From IMG/VR virus record IMGVR_UViG_3300030117_002182, positions 1 through 37,117 of that record: a stretch of 37,117 nucleotides of DNA, one strand, 5' to 3'. The translations under genes were made by a program, and so were the position numbers. The notes beneath the pieces are model-generated. The model was given only the letters and a program-made list of their open reading frames with translations, searched no databases and was not told the origin of the DNA. Source of the DNA: a virus. Of this stretch, positions 17,037 to 26,028 are shown one piece after another (within the stretch, counting starts at the first letter, position 1; each line of letters starts with the position of its first letter).

Positions 17037-18236
17037 TTATGTAGTTGATGATGTTAATATACTATCTAAGTCTAAAGTTAAAGTTACATTTTCAGCAGGC
17101 ATTTTTGTAACAATAACACTGGTTTGTAAAGTACATTGCCTAGCACACCCTCGAAATGTTATGATAGTATTGTCTTCTAACGTTTGGTTTGTTGTTACTT
17201 CTAATGTTTTTGTAGAATAGTTTATAGACGTAACAAAGTTATCGCTAGAGTTATCAATTCCTATTCCGGTAAAAGCTACAGTTCCGTCTGCTCTAATACC
17301 AAAAACACTATCCATCACCAATGCGTTTGAATTAGATATTGCTCCGTTTAATGTACCTGTAAATGGTACTAGAGCTGCGGTAAAGCCTACGGTATTAGGT
17401 ATACTAAACTTTAAGCCAAGAGCATCAAAAGCCATTCTATTTCCATTTCCTGTAAAAGTGATATTTTTTGTGTCTGCCCAGGTTTGAGCAACTGAAACTT
17501 TAACATATTTTGAAACAGTGTTTATTTCTGTTATAGTAGGTGAACTTGAAACAGACCCGCTTTGTATAGTTGTTAACGACATACCAATACAGAGCTTGTC
17601 AACACTTGTTAGATATATCTTATCGTCAGTAGAACCGGCGCCAACAGAAACTTGTACTGTTGTAAATTTAAAATCAGTTTCAAGTGGTTGTCTAGTTATT
17701 TTTATAGCGCCACCACTAGCAGAATCAACAGCGCTCACAGTCCAATCTATAACTTTAGTTGTATTAATACTAGTACTAGGAGTGTCAACAACAGTAACAC
17801 TAGAAGGCATTGTCTGGAACGTGCTCCCTGAAGAAGCAATCGCAAAAGTGACTGTAGCATTTCCTTTTTGTTCTATAGTTTTCTTATAAAAAACCTTACT
17901 AGAATCAGATAAGCCCTCGTCAAGTTCAACTCCGTAAAACGCGTTTGCTATTAATAAAAAATTAAACTTATCATCTTGTGTTCCGCCACTACCCGCTGCT
18001 GGAAAAACTATATCAACATCATAAACACCGCCCTCTGGTATTTCGTCTTCTAATTTACGTTCACCAGCAGAAAAAGCCTGTGTATCAAAATTATAAAAAT
18101 TAAGGTTATTACTAGTGTCGTTACTAATAAAAATTATAAACTTACTACCAGCGTCACCTGCTATTCTAAGTGTTCTAGTAACTGTAGTTGCGCCTATGTT
18201 TGAATCGTCTATATTAAAACCTGTTATTTTTTTCAT
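17037..18236 (-). CDS. Beta-rich virion protein (tail/fibre-associated)
   Basis: 399 residues, dominated by Thr/Ser/Val beta strands with no catalytic motif. It opens with KKITGFNIDDSNIGAT, and many flavobacterial phage tail proteins seem to start similarly. Two internal segments (about 193-261 and 300-361) share a layout: a strand, C-I-G-M or D-x-V, a T-x-I turn, a strand ending in VSV or VTT, then a closing [IN]-I-T-F. The same layout appears in the connector gene at 23742-25112. Near the C-terminus are C364 and C368 (GCARQC). It lies three bases after the 1833-residue tail protein and just before the small MFSKDN protein. A fibre or tail-tip component is most likely, by position and composition. 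Confidence 0.7.
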   Translation of the reverse strand: MKKITGFNIDDSNIGATTVTRTLRIAGDAGSKFIIFISNDTSNNLNFYNFDTQAFSAGERKLEDEIPEGGVYDVDIVFPAAGSGGTQDDKFNFLLIANAFYGVELDEGLSDSSKVFYKKTIEQKGNATVTFAIASSGSTFQTMPSSVTVVDTPSTSINTTKVIDWTVSAVDSASGGAIKITRQPLETDFKFTTVQVSVGAGSTDDKIYLTSVDKLCIGMSLTTIQSGSVSSSPTITEINTVSKYVKVSVAQTWADTKNITFTGNGNRMAFDALGLKFSIPNTVGFTAALVPFTGTLNGAISNSNALVMDSVFGIRADGTVAFTGIGIDNSSDNFVTSINYSTKTLEVTTNQTLEDNTIITFRGCARQCTLQTSVIVTKMPAENVTLTLDLDSILTSSTT

Positions 18237-18238
18237 AT

Positions 18239-21200
18239 TTATTCTTCTTCTTCTTCTTCAAGACATTGTGTACCGTCATTAATATTAACCGCAGCTCCGC
18301 CAAGCGAAGTTGTGACACCAACTTCACAACCGTAGTGTAGCTGATCAGCAATTAACACTGCGTCACCAGCTAACACATCGATACCTTGAAAAGAAAACTC
18401 TCTAGTATCTAAATTGCTCATCGTTGTGGTTTCACCCATTATATAATTAAACCACTTTCCTTCTTTTTCAACAAACTCTTTTACTTTTCCTTCTTGTTTA
18501 TCTGTAATTATATTTTCACAATACCAACCTGATTTTGCGTTTAAATTTATATACTCGTTGTCATCATCTCTTGATAAAACCCTTGATTGTGTACCTTCGT
18601 AATTTAATGTTTTAAAACTTTTAACAATAGATGGTTGATCATTAAAAACAAACTTTATACTAGACGTAGCGGGTGCCGCGTTGTAAAACTCATTTATGTT
18701 GCCAACGTGATGTTTATATATCTTACCTTTTTTAAACGTAAAATAATCATTATTCATTGACTCTCCACTTTCTGGCACAAATGTTCTAAAACTTGTCCAC
18801 CCTTTACTTCTTTCGTTAAATACTACACTTGTGTTTTTTCCAACTAGTGCTAAGTTGTAATGTGACTTGTGGTTGTCGTAAGAACCAATTAAACGTTGAT
18901 TAGTATCGTCTTTTAAGTTGTCTCTAAACCAATCCTTCATGCCGTTTTCAGAAATAGGCGTTATACCATCTCTTGACAATCTTAAAACAGCACCTCTTTT
19001 TTTATCTGCAAAGTAACTTCTAAAATTCTCTTTTGCAAATGACTCGGGATTTTTACTTATACCATAGTCACCTACGAAAGGCAGTACTTGGCCTAAAACG
19101 TTTGTTGATGATATTAAGTTAGGATTTTCATCTGCATTAAACAACGCATCTTTATTAGCTAATATTTTTAATACTTTGTCCTCGCAAAAAGCAACTAAAT
19201 CAGAGTCTCTTCCATGTAATTTTTGTATACTACCATAAGAAGGATTAGTATCTTTAGTTATATTTTCAGACTCTATAAATTGATTAAGCTCATTTAAACC
19301 TGTTTTAGCATTGTAAATACCAGAAAATATTAAAGTATTTTTTAATCTTTCTTCTTTATACTGCCAACCAACAGTAGTAGATGCTGTTACGCCATTACCT
19401 ATTTCTATCTGGTTAAAATCATCTCTTATAGTGTCAGACTCAACACCATTACCGAAAGAATAACAGTTAAACCAACTTAGAGTTCTTCCCCATCTATGTG
19501 TGTATGGTTGTATTTTTAACCAAGCCGTGTTTCCAGAAGCCGCACCTGCTTCTAAAACTTGCACTTCAAAGTATTCTGCTGGATTATATTGTTTATGTAT
19601 TTTTATTAATACATTTAAATCTTGAAAATTATAACTACCAGTAGCGTTAACACCAGAAATATATATTTTACCAGTATCGTATTTATCAAAATCTGATATA
19701 GTAACTGTAGTAAGTGCATCAAACTCTACGTTAGATTGTGGTGCTACCGTTATAGTGTCTCCTATAGAAAGAACAGAAGATATATTTTCCGTGTCAAGAT
19801 TAATAGGAAACGCCTGGCTAGCCTCATAATAAATATCTATATCTACCTCTTCTTTTGGTTCTGTCTCCCAAACAGCCGGATCGTTACTAGTATTGTCGAT
19901 GTCCGCAAATAAATTTGTTTCTACAAACTCTATACTGCAATTATTTGTTGTATGACTAGAATCAGAAGAAGTTGGATCATAACTACCAATTTGCTTGTCT
20001 AAATGTATTCTAAACGTAACTCTTCTATTAGCCGCCTCTGCTTGTTGGCCCTGTAAATTATGTATAAGATTCGGTATTGTTCCGCTTGAACTTGTTGTAC
20101 CGTCAAAACCGTTAACATAAGTTATATCATTATAATCTTCTGTGCCATCATACCATAAGTCTTTATCTAAATAGTTCCATCTATGAAAAACCTCAACTTT
20201 TTCAATAGTATATAACTCGTTTGTTGTGTCGCCACTAAATCTAAATTGAGACCCCACTTTTATTTGATCGGTAAAAGCAATTGGCTCTAAGCCTAAATTT
20301 AACGCGCCAGAGGTTGATATAGAACCGCTTATTGTCCCTCCAAAAAAATCTGAATAATAATCTAAGCTATTATTATAACCGAAAGGATTGTTTGGAAAAG
20401 AAAAACTATTTGAATGTGCGACACAAGAAAAAGACAGGTCTATAATATCTTTGTTTTGACTAGGTGCCGTGTGAATACCTTTACCAGCTCCAACTGTATT
20501 GTCTGAAATTTGAAACGCTGGTAAACCAAAAGAAGTTCCTAAAACAGTACTTCCCCATTGGGTTCCAGAATATTTTAATTTATCTATAAACCATATAGGC
20601 CCATCAGTTTGAGCAGGATCTGTTATTTGACCGTCTCCAAAATAATTTACCCACGCATCCTTAACAGTTGCATACACTGTGGTATCAGTAGGAGACATAG
20701 ACCCTTGTGCCTCATCTTCATATAATTGCAAACCAACACTGTTAGGATCAGCGTAATTAGAACTAGTGTCTGGTTGATTAAAATAGTATATTGATTGACT
20801 CGCCGCTACAAGCGTACCATCTGCACTTATTATATGCTTTTCTATAGAAGAGTTCCTAAGTACTTTTACAAAAAATCTACCATCAAATTCTGGTAATCTT
20901 TCTGCTTTTTCTTCAGCCAACTCAATAGTCACATAAGTATCTACAGCTGTACCAGCATCATTAACTACAAAGTTACAATCGTTTTGTAGTTCACTTTCTA
21001 ATTGTACCATATAATTACCTCCAACTGATGTAGCTTTACTTATTTTGTACCAAGCAGAAACTTTTTCAGGCTCTTCACTAAAAGTAAAACTACCGTGACC
21101 AGTGTGAGTAACTGTTGTTGTAGAAGGATATTTTAAAAATCTAACTCTAAATGCATCTCTAGACGCGCTACTAGATGGAAGCATTGAATTATATCCTATA

Positions 21201-23740
21201 CCCATCCAACTTGTTTGGTCTATCAACTCTTTTTTTATTTGAAAAACATCAGCGCCTACTTTAGGTAATGCGCTTGGGTTTGAGATAGCATCTATATTTG
21301 TACCACCACTATTGTATATTTGACCGTTACCAAAATTAAATGTTCCAAAATCATCTGGTTGGTTAGGTTTTATACCAAATTGTTTTCTTACGTTTCTAAC
21401 AAATTCAGGCGCTTCATTTGAAATATCTAAAACTTTGTATTTATAATCTTCTTCTACTTTTTCCCCGTTGTGTCCTTTTTTCAAAAACAAATAAGACTCC
21501 TCGTCTATTTTACTTCTATCATGAGAATTAAATGACAACCAAATATCACCGTCTTCAGCATCGTACCATCTATCCATTATTAAGTTGTAATATCTTCTAG
21601 AGTTTTCTTTTATATAAAACTTATAAGCACTAGCCTGTTGAGGTGCAAGGTTATTTATTTTTGAATATATTATGTTTGAGTTATCAGAGTTTATTTTAGG
21701 TATATTTACTATAGAGTTGTTGTTTGTAAAAACTGGCGTTTCTCTTCCGTATTCATCTAAATAAGCAACACCAACCTGATAGTCTCTCATAGTTTTTACA
21801 GACTTTCTACTCCATTGAGAAACGTTTACGCTGTTATATAATGATGTTAAATCTGTTTTGAATGTTTGTGTAGGAGATGGTGCTAGGTCAATATTTTTAA
21901 CGTAGTTAGCATACACTAATCTGTTACCTATTATTTCTTGTGCTAATGCTTTTCTAGGCACGGTGTCCCAGTTTCTATTAATTTGATTAGGTGACACGGC
22001 CGCAAAAACTGACTCAGAATTTATTTTATAGTTACCGGTTGGCACTGTAGCGGAGTTAAAACTTGTTGCTTGTCTTTGAGAACCTTCCGAAAACCAAAAA
22101 TTTAAATCCGTTCCATTAATAGGAGGATCGTCAGGTTTTACAGAGTCTATAATATACACGTTTGTAGAGTCAGCGTCTTTATATAACAAGTCTATTTGAA
22201 TAACATCTTTTGGCGTGTCTACGCTGACAAAGTCTTGTAAAGAAAGTTCCTTTAACTGATTAACCATACCTAAATTAAACCCTTCTTTTGGTAACCATTG
22301 ATAGTCACCCGGCTCAAAAGCTACCTCAGACCAAGGCGCAAAAGAAGAATATTCACCGTCTTCAAATTTATATCTATATGAAAATCTAGGAAACTTTAAT
22401 TCAAACAAGTTTTTACTTTTGACTTCTTTTTGTAGTGCCCATTGTGAAGTAGAAGCGTTGCCACTTAAATTAGGATAACTTTCAAGATTTACCTTTACTA
22501 CTTGAACTCTTAATAAAGGTGCGCTAGGCCAAACATTGTTAAATATTGTTGTTACCACACCTACAACGTCAGGCTTTGATATAGGAAAATCACCAAGACC
22601 AACGTTGTTAGAATTAAACTTTAAAAACACTTTGTCACCTTCTTGTATATCTAACACATTGTAATCATTAAATGACACATTGTCTAAAATGTTTACATTG
22701 TCTAAAGCTATAATATCACCAGGTTGAACAATACGGCTGTTGGAACCAGCTACACGACCGTTAAAATTTACCGAGCCATAAATACCGCTGTTTATACTAG
22801 CGGAACTTTTTTTGTTTAGTTTTAACCTATGTTTTGGTTTAGGTCTTATTACCGTTATATGTTCTTGTGACACTGGTCCTTTGTTTACGTTGCTAGTGTC
22901 CGTAGGTGTTATTAAATCAGTGTGTTTTATTTCTTCAAGCGTTGTGTATTGGTGTGTGCCTTCAAAAGACCTAGATATATTTATTTTTTTTGGCTCAGAC
23001 TCGTTGTCAGTCCAAAATAGCATGTCGTCTATTATATTAATACCTGTTATTAGTGTATCTGTATTCCAGTTTGTAATATTAGAATTAAACTCTATTGCAA
23101 GTATATTATTAAATTGAGAATAATAATTAAAAGAACCGCTTGTAGTAATTATCGTGCCACCAGTAGGTCCTTGTGGATGACCAGAATAATCTTCTTCTAC
23201 ATAATTTACATACCCCATAAAAGAAGATGTTACACCCCCACCGTCTTCATACCAAACTCTAACAGACATACCGACTCTTGCTCCACTATTGTTTCTTGTA
23301 AATATAGTGTTTTTGACCAATTGGCTGCTTACGTTATATATCTGCGTTCTATCAACAACACTTTGATGTATGTCTACAAAGACAGGTTCTACTGGTCTGT
23401 TATTATTTTCTCCATGTCTAAATATTATATTAGCTTTTTTAAAACCTCCTCCAAAAGGTGATATTGCAATTTCTATTTTATCGTCAGCTGTCAACCAATA
23501 TATATCGTCGGTTTCATTGTCAACGACAGAGCCTACACAAACAGAAGTAGTTGGAACCAGTGACTCGTTTCCTAACAAAGAAATATTACCGTTTAAATTT
23601 TGTACAGTACCAACATCAGAATCTTCCGAGGTTGTCACCTCAACATTTACAGCGTCTATATATTGTCCTTTGGGAACTAATCTTTCGTCAAGATCTTTGT
23701 TCATTTTCCCATCGGTGAAAATATTTTTAATCTCTGGCAT
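18239..23740 (-). CDS. 1833-residue tail protein (T7 gp12/crAss muzzle-like)
   Basis: 1833 residues. The N-terminus contains GKMNKDLDERLVPKGQYIDA and NVEVTTSEDSDVGTVQNL (about 11-48), a pattern I recall from the large tail tube/nozzle proteins of crAss-like and flavobacterial podoviruses. Mid-protein segments are beta-rich with many DxDN and YNSG turns. Near the C-terminus is a propeller-like stretch (HYNLALVG, FNERSKGWTSFRTFVPESG, YYTFKKGK-like) resembling the repeats of T7 gp12-type nozzle proteins. The protein ends in six consecutive Glu encoded by a GAA repeat. It follows a probable ring/adaptor protein with overlapping or near-touching ends and precedes fibre-like genes. It probably forms the main mass of the short tail. 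The domain assignment is from memory. Confidence 0.8.
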   Translation of the reverse strand: MPEIKNIFTDGKMNKDLDERLVPKGQYIDAVNVEVTTSEDSDVGTVQNLNGNISLLGNESLVPTTSVCVGSVVDNETDDIYWLTADDKIEIAISPFGGGFKKANIIFRHGENNNRPVEPVFVDIHQSVVDRTQIYNVSSQLVKNTIFTRNNSGARVGMSVRVWYEDGGGVTSSFMGYVNYVEEDYSGHPQGPTGGTIITTSGSFNYYSQFNNILAIEFNSNITNWNTDTLITGINIIDDMLFWTDNESEPKKINISRSFEGTHQYTTLEEIKHTDLITPTDTSNVNKGPVSQEHITVIRPKPKHRLKLNKKSSASINSGIYGSVNFNGRVAGSNSRIVQPGDIIALDNVNILDNVSFNDYNVLDIQEGDKVFLKFNSNNVGLGDFPISKPDVVGVVTTIFNNVWPSAPLLRVQVVKVNLESYPNLSGNASTSQWALQKEVKSKNLFELKFPRFSYRYKFEDGEYSSFAPWSEVAFEPGDYQWLPKEGFNLGMVNQLKELSLQDFVSVDTPKDVIQIDLLYKDADSTNVYIIDSVKPDDPPINGTDLNFWFSEGSQRQATSFNSATVPTGNYKINSESVFAAVSPNQINRNWDTVPRKALAQEIIGNRLVYANYVKNIDLAPSPTQTFKTDLTSLYNSVNVSQWSRKSVKTMRDYQVGVAYLDEYGRETPVFTNNNSIVNIPKINSDNSNIIYSKINNLAPQQASAYKFYIKENSRRYYNLIMDRWYDAEDGDIWLSFNSHDRSKIDEESYLFLKKGHNGEKVEEDYKYKVLDISNEAPEFVRNVRKQFGIKPNQPDDFGTFNFGNGQIYNSGGTNIDAISNPSALPKVGADVFQIKKELIDQTSWMGIGYNSMLPSSSASRDAFRVRFLKYPSTTTVTHTGHGSFTFSEEPEKVSAWYKISKATSVGGNYMVQLESELQNDCNFVVNDAGTAVDTYVTIELAEEKAERLPEFDGRFFVKVLRNSSIEKHIISADGTLVAASQSIYYFNQPDTSSNYADPNSVGLQLYEDEAQGSMSPTDTTVYATVKDAWVNYFGDGQITDPAQTDGPIWFIDKLKYSGTQWGSTVLGTSFGLPAFQISDNTVGAGKGIHTAPSQNKDIIDLSFSCVAHSNSFSFPNNPFGYNNSLDYYSDFFGGTISGSISTSGALNLGLEPIAFTDQIKVGSQFRFSGDTTNELYTIEKVEVFHRWNYLDKDLWYDGTEDYNDITYVNGFDGTTSSSGTIPNLIHNLQGQQAEAANRRVTFRIHLDKQIGSYDPTSSDSSHTTNNCSIEFVETNLFADIDNTSNDPAVWETEPKEEVDIDIYYEASQAFPINLDTENISSVLSIGDTITVAPQSNVEFDALTTVTISDFDKYDTGKIYISGVNATGSYNFQDLNVLIKIHKQYNPAEYFEVQVLEAGAASGNTAWLKIQPYTHRWGRTLSWFNCYSFGNGVESDTIRDDFNQIEIGNGVTASTTVGWQYKEERLKNTLIFSGIYNAKTGLNELNQFIESENITKDTNPSYGSIQKLHGRDSDLVAFCEDKVLKILANKDALFNADENPNLISSTNVLGQVLPFVGDYGISKNPESFAKENFRSYFADKKRGAVLRLSRDGITPISENGMKDWFRDNLKDDTNQRLIGSYDNHKSHYNLALVGKNTSVVFNERSKGWTSFRTFVPESGESMNNDYFTFKKGKIYKHHVGNINEFYNAAPATSSIKFVFNDQPSIVKSFKTLNYEGTQSRVLSRDDDNEYINLNAKSGWYCENIITDKQEGKVKEFVEKEGKWFNYIMGETTTMSNLDTREFSFQGIDVLAGDAVLIADQLHYGCEVGVTTSLGGAAVNINDGTQCLEEEEEE
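18242..18259 (-). repeat. (GAA)6 trinucleotide repeat encoding a C-terminal Glu tail
   Basis: Six perfect GAA codons (TTC on the plus strand) form the last six residues of the 1833-residue tail protein, directly before its TAA. A pure triplet run can change length by slippage without breaking the frame, so the acidic tail may vary between isolates. Confidence 0.9.
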
Positions 23741-23741
23741 A

Positions 23742-25112
23742 TTAGTGTTTTATATGTTTAGACTTACCTCTTAATATTTGAGTTATCTCTTCTAACTTTA
23801 TGTTTGATAATCTTAGTTTAGCTTTTCTAATAGATGCTATTTTTTCTTTTCTATATCTAGCTACAACGTATTCTTGTATACCTCTTTTTGTAGAAAGTAT
23901 TGCATACATTAAATACTTGTACATAGCTTCTTCTGCAAATTTATGCACTTGCATTTCATCATCGCTACCCAAACCGTCGCTTATATATTTTAAAACAATT
24001 GTTCTACCAGATAGGTTAGAACTAAAGTAAATTAAACCTCTATTGCAATCTATGTAATAATTACCATTGGTTTGTGCAAATTCAGGGTCTAATCCATACC
24101 TTTTGCCTATGTTGTAGTCATAAATATCTGTATCGTAACTATAAATTTCAGGGTTTTTATTATTCGCTGTTAAATCGTTTGATTTATAGTTGCTCCAGGT
24201 TCTAGAGTCTAACGCGGCAGAAATGAACGTTATCTCATTAGTTGTTGATGTAGAACTGTTGTCAGCAATATTAGAAACTGTTATAACTGCGCCATTAACA
24301 TCTGTAACTACAGTACCTTCTTCAAAATCCTTGTGAGAAACTAACATGCCAACTGATATTTTAGCAGCATCAGCAGTAGAAGCAGCTGTTATTTTATTAC
24401 CAGATCCTTCCACGACACCAGTTGTTGTCGGGTCATCTATAACCCACGTTAATCCTTCTAATATTATATTTTCTCTTCTTAGTATCAAAGACCCATCTTC
24501 GTTTTCAAATGTTAAAGTTTCAGTACCTGTATATGTAGCGTTCACAGCGAGCCCACTCTCATCAACTAGTCCAATAGTTGTTATACCACTAGCATTAGAT
24601 GTACTACCAACAAAAGTATCAGCTGGTATATTTGGAGATATAACTTTCATTCCAACAATTATATCTTTATATTCAGTATCTAGAACTACAGTGGAGGTAG
24701 AATTTAAAGTACCAACAGCTTGTAGTTTAAAATCACCGGAAGTGTCTTGAAGCGCGTTGTAAGGATTTGATGTGTATTTAGTTGGATATATAGGATGTTC
24801 TATACCCAAAGAATCTACCCAGCAAACTTTAGTGTAGTTTACGTAGTCTTGTGGTAGTTTCATTATTAATGAAGGTGGTAGTTCTATTTCTTTGGATTTA
24901 CAAGATTTAAACGTATCAAAAGAAAGTTCTTGCATAGCTCTCTGTGCATGAAAGGCAACCTCCGTTCTTTTTACTTTACTTATTAATTTATCCTCACCTA
25001 CGTACGCTATCATAAATTGATTGATAATGTCGTTTAAGGATGTAAATTGATAACCACCAAAATTATTTCCATTGTAATAATCTTGTGGGCTTTCGTTATC
25101 TAGTAATCCCAT
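23742..25112 (-). CDS. Head-tail connector/ring protein with two inserted beta modules
   Basis: 456 residues. The conserved core is split. The N-terminal part has RTEVAFHAQRAMQELSFDTF (about 49-68) and PPSLIMKLPQDYVNYTKVCW (79-98). The C-terminal part has VHKFAEEAMYKYLMYAILS (389-407) and a basic tail RKEKIASIRKAKLRLSN. This core recurs, as I recall, in connector or ring proteins of crAss-like and flavobacterial podoviruses. Between the halves lie two beta segments of similar design (138-203 and 236-297), each with V-G-M-x-V, a T-x-V turn and a closing T-F. They look like inserted surface modules. The gene lies between a 228-residue adaptor-like gene and the giant tail protein, so a role in joining the portal to the tail is likely. 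Confidence 0.75.
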   Translation of the reverse strand: MGLLDNESPQDYYNGNNFGGYQFTSLNDIINQFMIAYVGEDKLISKVKRTEVAFHAQRAMQELSFDTFKSCKSKEIELPPSLIMKLPQDYVNYTKVCWVDSLGIEHPIYPTKYTSNPYNALQDTSGDFKLQAVGTLNSTSTVVLDTEYKDIIVGMKVISPNIPADTFVGSTSNASGITTIGLVDESGLAVNATYTGTETLTFENEDGSLILRRENIILEGLTWVIDDPTTTGVVEGSGNKITAASTADAAKISVGMLVSHKDFEEGTVVTDVNGAVITVSNIADNSSTSTTNEITFISAALDSRTWSNYKSNDLTANNKNPEIYSYDTDIYDYNIGKRYGLDPEFAQTNGNYYIDCNRGLIYFSSNLSGRTIVLKYISDGLGSDDEMQVHKFAEEAMYKYLMYAILSTKRGIQEYVVARYRKEKIASIRKAKLRLSNIKLEEITQILRGKSKHIKH

Positions 25113-25117
25113 TTATT

Positions 25118-25804
25118 TTATTGTTTTTCTTGTTGAACGTTTTTAATGTCTTCTTGCGTAGCTATTTGATATAACGAGGCATCGTTCATTGTTATACCGG
25201 CTAACGCTAATATTTTTATTACTAAATCTGTTTCTTCAGAAGCGTGTAACTCAAAATTTACAGATCTATTTGCATTGTATAATGCTTTTTCTAATGTCAC
25301 TACATAGCCCCACTCAACTTTAACTGGCCTTCGTATATAGTGTACGTTTACAGTATCGACTTCTAACGGTGAAACTGTTATAGTGTTTCCTTGCATATAA
25401 TAAGCAGGTCTGCTTTCTGTTGGTCTTGTTAAAGGAGCTCTATTTGCAAGCTCAAATTGTTTTCTTTCTAATTTTTCTATATCTACACCTCTTACTTTTA
25501 AACTACCGATTCTATATAAATCAGGTATATCAAGCGTTAAACTCCCATTGTTGTTTAAATCTAAATCTATTACTTCAGCTTCAAAAATATTTATTTTTTC
25601 TTCTATTATATTCACCATATCAGAATACTCCGTGCTATTACCTGGTACTCTAGCAAACTGATTTAAATCATAAAAATACTGTTCAAATATATCCATTTGA
25701 GCTTGGTTAGCGTACAGATTAAATTCCTGAGGCGTTATATATCCTCTTTGTTCTTTATTAGCTATTGCTAAAACTCTTTGATGTACAGTATCTATATTTA
25801 CCAT
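25118..25804 (-). CDS. Head-tail adaptor/ring protein with NKEQRGYITPQEFN motif
   Basis: 228 residues. The N-terminus carries NKEQRGYITPQEFNLYANQ (about 17-35) followed by QMDIFEQYFYDLNQF. This signature is, from memory, nearly universal in one group of Bacteroidota podoviruses and uncultured marine phages, just upstream of the ring/tail genes. The middle has a beta section (LDIPDLYRIGSLKV, PTESRPAYYM, VNVHYIRRPVKVEWGY). The C-terminus is helical (DLVIKILALAGITMNDAS) and ends in Gln/Lys. The probable role is a head-completion or tail-tube ring. Its ATG lies two bases after the stop of the 53-residue gene, so the two are likely coupled. No Shine-Dalgarno sequence is present. Confidence 0.77.
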   Translation of the reverse strand: MVNIDTVHQRVLAIANKEQRGYITPQEFNLYANQAQMDIFEQYFYDLNQFARVPGNSTEYSDMVNIIEEKINIFEAEVIDLDLNNNGSLTLDIPDLYRIGSLKVRGVDIEKLERKQFELANRAPLTRPTESRPAYYMQGNTITVSPLEVDTVNVHYIRRPVKVEWGYVVTLEKALYNANRSVNFELHASEETDLVIKILALAGITMNDASLYQIATQEDIKNVQQEKQ

Positions 25805-25806
25805 TT

Positions 25807-25968
25807 TTATTTATTTTTATAAGGAAAAGCTTTGTTTAAAGCATCTTTTCTTTTTTTACAACCGCAGTCTTTTACACCAGCTAATTTAGCGCCTAGTTTA
25901 ACTGCTTTTTTTATACCTGTTTTTTTAAAAAAAACTTCTACCGAGTCTCCTAGTCCTTTTGATTTCAT
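25807..25968 (-). CDS. 53-residue GLGD...DCGCKKR small protein
   Basis: A short frame from the ATG at 25968 to a TAA at 25807-25809. The product begins MKSKGLGDSVEVFFKKTGIK, continues with a Lys/Ala/Leu helix, and ends with D-C-G-C-K-K-R-K (residues 34-41) and L-N-K-A-F-P-Y. A GLGD[ST]xExxxKxTGI start followed by DCGCxKR and LNxxFPY is a recurring small-protein design that I recall from flavobacterial phage head-tail regions. The Cys-Gly-Cys pair and basic surroundings suggest a metal knuckle or DNA contact, but the function is unknown. It lies between a hairpin terminator and the adaptor gene, two bases before that gene's ATG. Clear motif structure and tight coupling make it a real gene despite its size. 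Confidence 0.8.
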   Translation of the reverse strand: MKSKGLGDSVEVFFKKTGIKKAVKLGAKLAGVKDCGCKKRKDALNKAFPYKNK

Positions 25969-25993
25969 TTTACTTTATTTATATAGTAATACA

Positions 25994-26011
25994 ATCGCCC
26001 CGTAGGGCGAT
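25994..26011 (-). terminator. Hairpin with UACG loop between head gene and 53-residue gene
   Basis: A 7-base-pair GC-rich stem (ATCGCCC/GGGCGAT) closes a C(UACG)G tetraloop of the very stable UNCG class. Outer pairing AGTAA/TTACT extends it across a 2-4 base interruption. It fills the gap after the stop at 26029. There is only a weak T-rich stretch downstream, so it could be a terminator or an mRNA 3'-end stabiliser. Confidence 0.6.
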
Positions 26012-26028
26012 CGCTTACTACAGTTTGA

